This document shows, piece after piece, positions 19,189-24,207 of a stretch of 24,207 nucleotides of DNA. Source of the DNA: Chromera velia (Eukaryota > Sar > Chromeraceae); the NCBI GenBank assembly GCA_018398765.1, contig JAHBMJ010001302.1:6055-30261 (forward strand), written 5' to 3'. The notes under the pieces are model-generated. The model worked only from the letters and a program-made list of their open reading frames with translations, had not been told where the DNA came from and searched no databases. A program made the position numbers and the translations under genes. Every line of letters begins with the position of its first letter. The first letter of the stretch is position 1.

Positions 19189-20345
19189 GCCTGCCTGCCT
19201 GCCTGTCTGTCTGTCTGTCTGTCTGTCTGTCTTGTGAAAGTGAGAAGTAGCGTGTGACGTCAAGTGATCACGTGAAACCTCCTCGGGGGGAGCAGACGCA
19301 AGGGGTGCTTCAGTCTGTCTCCTTCGGGCCCCCTTCCGCCTGTCTGATTGTCGGTGCTTTCTTTGACGTTCGAACTCTTTTGTATGGTTTTATTTTTATT
19401 TCAAAAAAAAAAAAAAAAAAGAAAAGAAAGAAAGGAAGGAAGGAAGGAAAGAAGGAAGAAAGAAAGAAAGAAAGAAAGAAAGGAAGGAAGGAAGGAAGGA
19501 AGAAAGAAAGAAAGAAAGGAAGGAAGGAAGGAAGAAAGGAAGAAAAGAAGGAAGGAAGAAAGAAAGAAAGGAAAGAAAGAAGGAGGGAAAGAAAGAAAGA
19601 AAGAAAGAAGTCATATAGTCTGTCTGTCTAATAAAAAGAAAGAAGAAAGAAAAAGAGAAACCATATAGTTTGGCTGTCTGTCTGTCCGTCTGTCTCTCTC
19701 TCTCCGCCAGTCTGATTGTCGATGTTTTCTTTGACTGTCTCAATGTTTGTGTCTTATTTGGTTTTGTTCTAAAGAAAAAAGAAAAGGAGAAACCATACAG
19801 TCTGTCCGTCGGTCTGTTTGTCTGTCTGTCTTTCTGCCAAATTCAGTGCTGTCTTCTATTCTTTTTCTTGTCTTGAGTGAAAGTAGCAGGAGTGAATTAG
19901 TGACTCTGTGAAGTCCTGTCGGGAGATGTGGAGACACGGGGCGCTCTTCGGGGCCCACGCCCACACTGTCTTGAGAGCCACCGTGTTGTTCGGTGCTTTC
20001 TCTCCTTTTCGTCTGTCGTGTAAGTGAAGAAACGGAGGGGAAAGAAAAGTCCGTGTCTCTGTCAGTCTTTTTGTTGGACGGTCGGTGTCGGTTGGTCTTT
20101 CGTTTTCGTCTCCTCTTTTGCTGCGTGAGTGATCTCAAAGGATGGATGGATGAATGATTGGGTGGATCAAATGATGGCTGCTTGAATGAATGAATCGGTG
20201 CAGGTGGGACCAGTGTTCCTTCGACCCGAACTTTGAGTGCGAACCTCTGGAGACCTTCGCCCCCCTTGTGCTCTCTGTTGTCTCGAGGGAGCCCTTCTGG
20301 TGGGACAAGGAGCACCCGAAGAGGGGGGCAGTCACGGGGGTCTGA
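17663..20345 (+). CDS. HD-domain protein, putative mixed-valent diiron oxygenase (PhnZ/TmpB/MIOX-like), five exons
   Basis: Exons: 17663-17760, 17845-17959, 18161-18306, 18790-18918 and 20204-20345, joining to 630 bases, 209 residues, TGA at 20343-20345. All four introns start GTCAG and end GCAG, and their phases (2, 0, 2, 2) agree throughout. The protein carries HGLQTATRA (His68), LLHDIGE (His92-Asp93), PHNHGD (His103), ANHEVFQGYYYF (His126) and KWDQCSFDP (Asp165). The pattern H...HD...H...H...D is the 4-His/2-Asp ligand set of diiron HD-domain oxygenases such as PhnZ, TmpB and myo-inositol oxygenase; ordinary HD phosphohydrolases use fewer ligands. The overall order (LYTHGLQTATRA, RPYISP, YYYF, HP..., WDQ..FDP, F.P.V) matches a ~200-residue HD family I know from bacteria and some eukaryotes, whose substrate I cannot name. 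No signal or transit peptide is evident, so it is probably cytosolic. A simple phosphohydrolase role remains possible. Confidence 0.88.
18058..18099 (+). repeat. Perfect 21-bp tandem duplication in intron 2 of the HD gene
   Basis: The unit CTATTTGCACACGCATAATTA (written in two parts: CTATTTGCACA and CGCATAATTA) occurs exactly twice, at 18058-18078 and 18079-18099, about 60 bases before the acceptor at 18160. It is a recent slippage-type duplication. Confidence 0.85.
19124..19231 (+). repeat. (CTGT)n/(CCTG)n microsatellite in intron 4 of the HD gene
   Basis: About 108 bases of CTGT repeats interrupted by CCTG units, inside the 1,285-base intron 4 (18919-20203). Confidence 0.9.
19330..19850 (+). 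repeat. Purine microsatellite and degenerate tandem blocks in intron 4
   Basis: A run of about 18 A near 19402 leads into (GAAA)n/(GGAA)n to about 19610. Around it are repeated blocks: GTCTGATTGTCGGTGCTTTC near 19340 recurs as GTCTGATTGTCGATGTTTTC near 19709. CATATAGT or CATACAGT followed by CTGTC repeats occurs near 19613, 19662 and 19792. The intron seems to have grown by repeated duplication of a CTGT-plus-GAAA module. Confidence 0.7.
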
Positions 20346-20378
20346 TTCAATCGAGAGGTGTTGACGAAATTCGGAAAA

Positions 20379-20384
20379 ATTAAA
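20379..20384 (+). promoter_or_regulatory. Possible polyadenylation signal ATTAAA of the HD gene
   Basis: ATTAAA lies 34 bases after the stop codon. It is the commonest variant of AATAAA, but the match is short and the region is AT-rich. Confidence 0.25.
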
Positions 20385-21067
20385 CGGAACGGAACTGAAT
20401 TAAGGGAAGCATGAAATTAACTGCAGATTTATATGATTAACTGTGGGGGCGCCTGCCTATTCTGCAGCTCTTCTCGTCAATCTCTCCCCTTCTGATCCCT
20501 TCTGGTTTTCGTTGATCGGCATCAGTATGCGCATGCGCGGCACGGGAATGCATACGAGGAGAGCTCGGGGAAACAGCCCGAAGGTCGAGATGAGCGGCTG
20601 GCATGGCAACAAAAACAAATTCTGCTGACACACCGTCACACACGCTCTAACGCGAGAGATGCTCGTGTTGGCCGCGGGATCAACTAAAGGATTGATCAAG
20701 CTAGGGATCAAACTAGGGATCAAGCAATAACCAAAGGGAGTATATCACTAGTCCGGTATGTCAGACACAGTGAGACACTCAGCTTCACTAGCACCGTGTG
20801 ACTGGCAGCTTCAAGTTGAAGTGCTGGTAAAAAAGGAGAAAAAAAAAATATTATTACCATAGATGCCAGCGGTTACAAACTTCTGTAAACTCGACTGTGG
20901 AAACTCGATTTTTAACCTCAATATGTTACTTTATGAAAAATTTTTGGGGGAAATTATTGGGCGTTTTGTTGCCGCTATGGCGAATTGGGTGAGAGATTGT
21001 TAATGTACCGTAGGTACATCAAATATGGCTGATATCCCACAAAAAAATTTGAAAGACTATATAACTT

Positions 21068-21100
<33 letters not shown>

Positions 21101-21390
21101 GAAAAAACGACGATCATAAAGTAGAAAAGTACAGTCTTCCTAGTTCCAGTCCTAGCTCAGGTTGACTGGGGATTTAAGTGGAAAGCGAAGGTTATAATAG
21201 AGCCAACGACGCGGAGCGCACTTATTTATGAATCGACTAAGTTCATCGATCGGTGAGATCCCTTCGTAGGTCGAGCCGTTTCTATTTGCTTCACTAAGTA
21301 CTTTCATTCAACAAACTCAATAAATAAATTTTAGTTGATTAGTTTTGCCCTCCCAATTAATCCCAATCTAGTTTTGTTCTTTTGGTTAAG
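20385..21390. other. Intergenic stretch with small palindromes and an (AT)n tract
   Basis: No gene is supportable. It contains a GGATCAA-rich patch (20670-20728, with CTAGGGATCAA twice), the palindrome CTTCAAGTTGAAG near 20808, a 7-bp-stem hairpin ATGTACC-GTA-GGTACAT at 21003-21019, and (AT)n at about 21072-21099. Confidence 0.5.
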
Positions 21391-21828
21391 TTAAAAGGTA
21401 TGAAAAATCAAATGCTCAAGTTGCCCTTCAGATGGGACCTGCAAATACAAGAATGAGAAGAAAAACGGGAAAGACAAGGAGAAGAAGAACAAACAGTGAG
21501 AAGCGCCCGATGAGAGAAAGAGAATTGATTTCAATTGAGACAGCCTACATTCAGTCTGCATTGACCGATCGATGAATGCATGCGCACGAAAACTGCGGAG
21601 CCAAATCGTCGAGCAACCTCCAGCCAGCCCGTCAACGACGTCCCTAGCTATATGCATATCCCCCCCAACGTCTGCAGGTCCGTCCAGATCAGCGATGGGG
21701 TGATCCACCGATCCCTGGGAACGCCTGACAGCCCTCACCACCCAAACATCTAGCCCCCGGGCTGCAACTGTCTGAGGTTCCACGACGTTCGCTCTACTTT
21801 TAACCATATCAAACGTAGTCTTCAACAA
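21391..21828 (-). CDS. Possible minus-strand exons, unrecognised
   Basis: On the minus strand a frame is open from TTG at 21828 to TAA at 21391-21393. Its first half is protein-like (VVEPQTVAARGLDVWVVRAV, IADLDGPADVGG, HIARDVVDGLAGG). Its middle is a Phe/Ser-rich stretch resembling an intron's pyrimidine tract and ends in TTTGCAG at about 21438. A last exon VPSEGQLEHLIFHTF with a stop could follow it. An acceptor-like TTGAAG lies near 21830. There is no ATG start and no recognised family, so this may be one or two exons of a minus-strand gene or chance. Confidence 0.2.
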   Translation of the reverse strand: MLKTTFDMVKSRANVVEPQTVAARGLDVWVVRAVRRSQGSVDHPIADLDGPADVGGDMHIARDVVDGLAGGCSTIWLRSFRAHAFIDRSMQTECRLSQLKSILFLSSGASHCLFFFSLSFPFFFSFLYLQVPSEGQLEHLIFHTF

Positions 21829-21839
21829 GAGCCTTCAAC

Positions 21840-21898
21840 AAAAAAGAAAGAACAGAGAGAGAGAGAGAGAGAAAAAGAAAGAAAGAAGAAAGAAAGAA

Positions 21899-21930
<32 letters not shown>

Positions 21931-21940
21931 GAGAAAGAAA
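21840..21940 (+). repeat. (GA)n/(GAAA)n microsatellite at the left edge of the duplicated segment
   Basis: Purine repeats lead into the GAGAGCAAATCACC start of the duplication. The second copy at 23709 is preceded by the same kind of tract. Confidence 0.85.
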
Positions 21941-22440
21941 GAGAGCAAATCACCTGTCCATTGCCATGCAGCTCTTGAGGTCCAGTCTTCAGGTCCGTTC
22001 CTTCGCTCCACCGGCTTCAAGAAGAAACACAAATTCGCCTGAATTTGGGACGGTCACATCTGCATATCCCTTCAGCCCTTCTAGAGCAGATTGTTGAACA
22101 AGTTCCAGTCGATCTCCAACTTGGTCCTGGGGTCCAGTCTTCCGCACCTGCACACATGAGGAAAAAAATCGACAGCTCCATACCAGGCCTCTTCCTTTCT
22201 CCACAGCGTCAATTGCACGCATGCATGAGATCAGATCCCCACACGGCCCGGTCCACTGGGCGCCTGCGCCACGAAGATGTCTGTCCTCTACACGACAGCA
22301 GTGAAATAACGTCATCCCCAGATCCGAAACACCGCCCTGTGCAACCTTCTCCAAGTCTGCCTACACTGAACGAGTCGTGCGGACATCATCAGTCGATCAT
22401 TAGCTTGCACTCTGCCGGCTGCTGCACCCTGGATGCGGAG
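21941..22440 (+). repeat. Segmental duplication, copy A (~500 bp)
   Basis: It aligns with 23709-24207, offset 1,768 then 1,767 after a single-base deletion in copy B. By hand I count about eight substitutions and one indel (~98% identity). A 121-codon minus-strand frame (22354-21989; no ATG, ends in TGA) is open in both copies, but six of eight substitutions change its residues, so it is not clearly under constraint. On the minus strand a TTTTTTTCCTC...GTGTGCAG acceptor-like site near 22147 and a donor-like CAG/GTGATT near 21952 suggest this could instead be an exon. Confidence 0.9.
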
Positions 22441-22625
22441 GACTCCCACATGACATCGTCAGTGGTCTCACGAGTCTCCTCAGGGCAGCTGCAAGCCATT
22501 GGTATCGGCTCACTTCACCTTCCGCCCGTCACGACTGCAGTGCACTAGCGTCATTCCCAGATTAGCAAAGGTCGACAGGACAGTGCAACATCATTTCAAG
22601 GTCTGTCTACACTGAAGCCATGCGG
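22309..22625 (+). repeat. Diverged internal repeat (22309-22385 and 22550-22625)
   Basis: Both parts share ACGTCAT/GCGTCAT, TTCCCAGAT-like, GTGCAAC and GTCTGYCTACACTGAA in the same order, about 241 bases apart. The similarity is patchy and points to an older tandem duplication overlapping the edge of copy A. Confidence 0.5.
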
Positions 22626-23395
22626 CTAAGCCATGCGGATTTCTTTCACCCCCACATGCACACTGATCGAGTCTGCTTCATCGAAACAGAACGAGAACTG
22701 GCAACGGGCTGACCTTGATTTGCGAGAGAGCCGCCGACGATCGAAGAGAGAACGCTGCCCGCCCGCCCGCCCGCCCGCCCGGCGCCTGAGCTCTCGAGCA
22801 CGTACCTGCACACAAAAGGATTTCGTCGGCTTCACCAAAAGTCACTTCACTGGACAAACAGACGATCCGCTGACTCCCGGAACCTTTTCCATGAAGAAAT
22901 GGAATCACAGCATGCAGTTTGTGTGAAATTGATTTGTGTGAACAAACAAGATCCTTCCGGGGGCCTTCCCTCACAAATTTCTCACAAACCGCTCCTCCAC
23001 CCTCCACCAGAGAAAGCACCAAAAAGAGCCCCCCCTGCCCTTCTTTTCTTTCCCACCCTCCGTGGATGCGTGCCAGTGCGTGCCTCTGCTATTTGCGGTA
23101 TCAGCCGACCTTTGCAATTCCGCAGGCAGTGCCACAAGGGGGTGAGTCTCCGACACGATCCCAGAGAATAGAACCCCTAACAGTGCCCTGCGTTCATAAA
23201 CAATAAACACAAAACGGATAAGCGAAACACACACATGCAGAAACAACTAAACAGCTAGGCAGACAAGAGGACCTTCACGCACACAGCCCGACAGACAAAA
23301 AGCAGACAGACGGAGTCCGACATGCACGCGGATGAACAGAAAAATGAAGAACAGGGCAGACAAATAAACGCAGAGAGCGACACACTGTGGCACAG
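22441..23395. other. Spacer between the duplicated segments, no supportable gene
   Basis: It contains a short (CCCG)n run at about 22754-22782 and several short frames on both strands (for example 22633-22926 plus and 22971-23246 minus) without recognisable motifs or proper starts. Confidence 0.4.
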
Positions 23396-23399
23396 CTAC

Positions 23400-23539
23400 A
23401 CGTACAGAGAAAAAGACAGACAGGCCCCTAGAGAGACAGAAACACAGGCAGCTAGAGAAACAGACAGGCAGCTAGAGAGACAAAAACACAGACAGACAGA
23501 CAGACAGACAAACAAACACACAGACAGACAGACAGACAC

Positions 23540-23575
<36 letters not shown>

Positions 23576-23587
23576 AGCAACAGAGAG

Positions 23588-23622
<35 letters not shown>

Positions 23623-23630
23623 AACAGAGA

Positions 23631-23672
<42 letters not shown>

Positions 23673-23708
23673 AAAGAAAGAAAGAAAGAAAGAAAGAACA
23701 GAGAGAAA
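23400..23708 (+). repeat. (GACA)n, (GA)n and (GAAA)n microsatellites
   Basis: GACA-type repeats with AAACA interruptions (23410-23580) pass into GA dinucleotides (about 23588-23668) and then GAAA (to about 23698), leading directly into copy B of the duplication. Confidence 0.9.
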
Positions 23709-24207
23709 GAGAGCAAATCACCTGTCCATTGCCTGCAGCTCTTGAGGTCCAGTCTTCAGGTCCGTTCCTTCGCTCCACCGGCTTCAAGAAGAAACACAAA
23801 TTCGCCTGAAGTTGGGACGGTCACATCTGCATACCCCTTCAGCCCTTCTAGAGCAGATTGTTGAACAAGTTCCAGTCGATCTCCAACTTGGTCTTGGGGT
23901 CCAGTCTTCAGCACCTGCACACATGAGGAAAAACATCGACAGCTCCATGCCAGGCCTCTTCCTTTCTCCACAGCGTCAATTGCACGCATGCATGAGATCA
24001 GATCCCCACACGGCCCGGTCCACTGGGCGCCTGCGCCACGAAGACGTCCGTCCTCTACACGACAGCAGTGAAATAACGTCATCCCCAGATCCGAAACACC
24101 GCCCTGTGCAACCTTCTCCAAGTCTGCCTACACTGAACGAGTCGTGCGGACATCATCAGTCGATCATTAGCTTGCACTCTGCCGGCTGCTGCACCCTGGA
24201 TGCGGAG
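23709..24207 (+). repeat. Segmental duplication, copy B (runs to window end)
   Basis: About 98% identical to 21941-22440. The alignment is still perfect at the last base of the window (GATGCGGAG), so the true right boundary is outside the window and the unit may be longer. Confidence 0.9.

Noticed and set aside
19254..19743. Lys/Arg/Glu-rich frames on the plus strand and Phe/Ser-rich frames on the minus strand
   Set aside because: They lie inside intron 4 of the HD gene and are products of (GAAA)n/(GGAA)n repeats.
20840..20865. TATTATTACC reminiscent of the geminivirus/CRESS-virus origin nonanucleotide
   Set aside because: It does not match TAATATTAC, has no flanking stem, and no Rep gene is nearby.
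22678..23246. Minus-strand frames of 90-115 codons between the duplicated segments
   Set aside because: No recognisable motif, no convincing start or splice-phase chain, and part of the open frame comes from the (CCCG)n run.
23322..23864. 180-codon plus frame rich in TDRQTDRQ and ERERE
   Set aside because: It is translated (GACA)n and (GA)n simple sequence.

Overview
The window reads as eukaryotic nuclear DNA, probably from a protist alga. Coding sequence is broken by GT-AG introns, intergenic space is long and repeat-rich, and one large protein is Ser/Pro/Glu-rich. An alveolate such as a chromerid (Chromera-like) is my best guess from the overall style, but this is an inference: there is no rRNA, tRNA or marker gene to prove it. 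No prokaryotic operon, CRISPR array or RNA gene was seen.

Layout. (1) 1-3505 (+): 3' part of a gene cut by the window start, with one probable intron near 537-716 or 537-863. It ends in a very long, disordered, acidic-tailed exon, followed by an AATAAA signal. (2) 4016-5065 (-): decayed C-terminal portion of a reverse-transcriptase retroelement protein. (3) 5188-7176: hAT-like DNA element with an 8-bp target duplication, near-identical 19-bp ends, longer inner inverted arms, a ~180-bp tandem duplication and a small intron-containing gene. (4) 7240-11810: no convincing gene. It holds three GATATG/CATATC-rich islands, long pyrimidine microsatellites, and a possible second inverted-repeat element (9585-11715). 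(5) 12204-17086: a complete LTR-type element with 386- and 374-bp LTRs, a 5-bp target duplication, a primer-binding-like site and a polypurine tract. It has no recognisable reverse transcriptase, protease or integrase, so it looks like a large non-autonomous retrotransposon derivative. (6) 17663-20345 (+): the best-supported gene, five exons rebuilt here, encoding a 209-residue HD-domain protein with the full six-residue ligand set of mixed-valent diiron oxygenases (PhnZ/TmpB/MIOX-like). (7) 20346-24207: gene-poor, with an (AT)n tract, (GA)n/(GAAA)n/(GACA)n tracts and a ~500-bp segment duplicated at about 98% identity 1.77 kb apart, the second copy running into the window end.

The genes show no shared pathway. 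The clearest biology is one probable metalloenzyme gene whose upstream side abuts a non-autonomous LTR element, within a region built largely by transposition and tandem duplication. All splice models, alignments and identity figures were made by eye.
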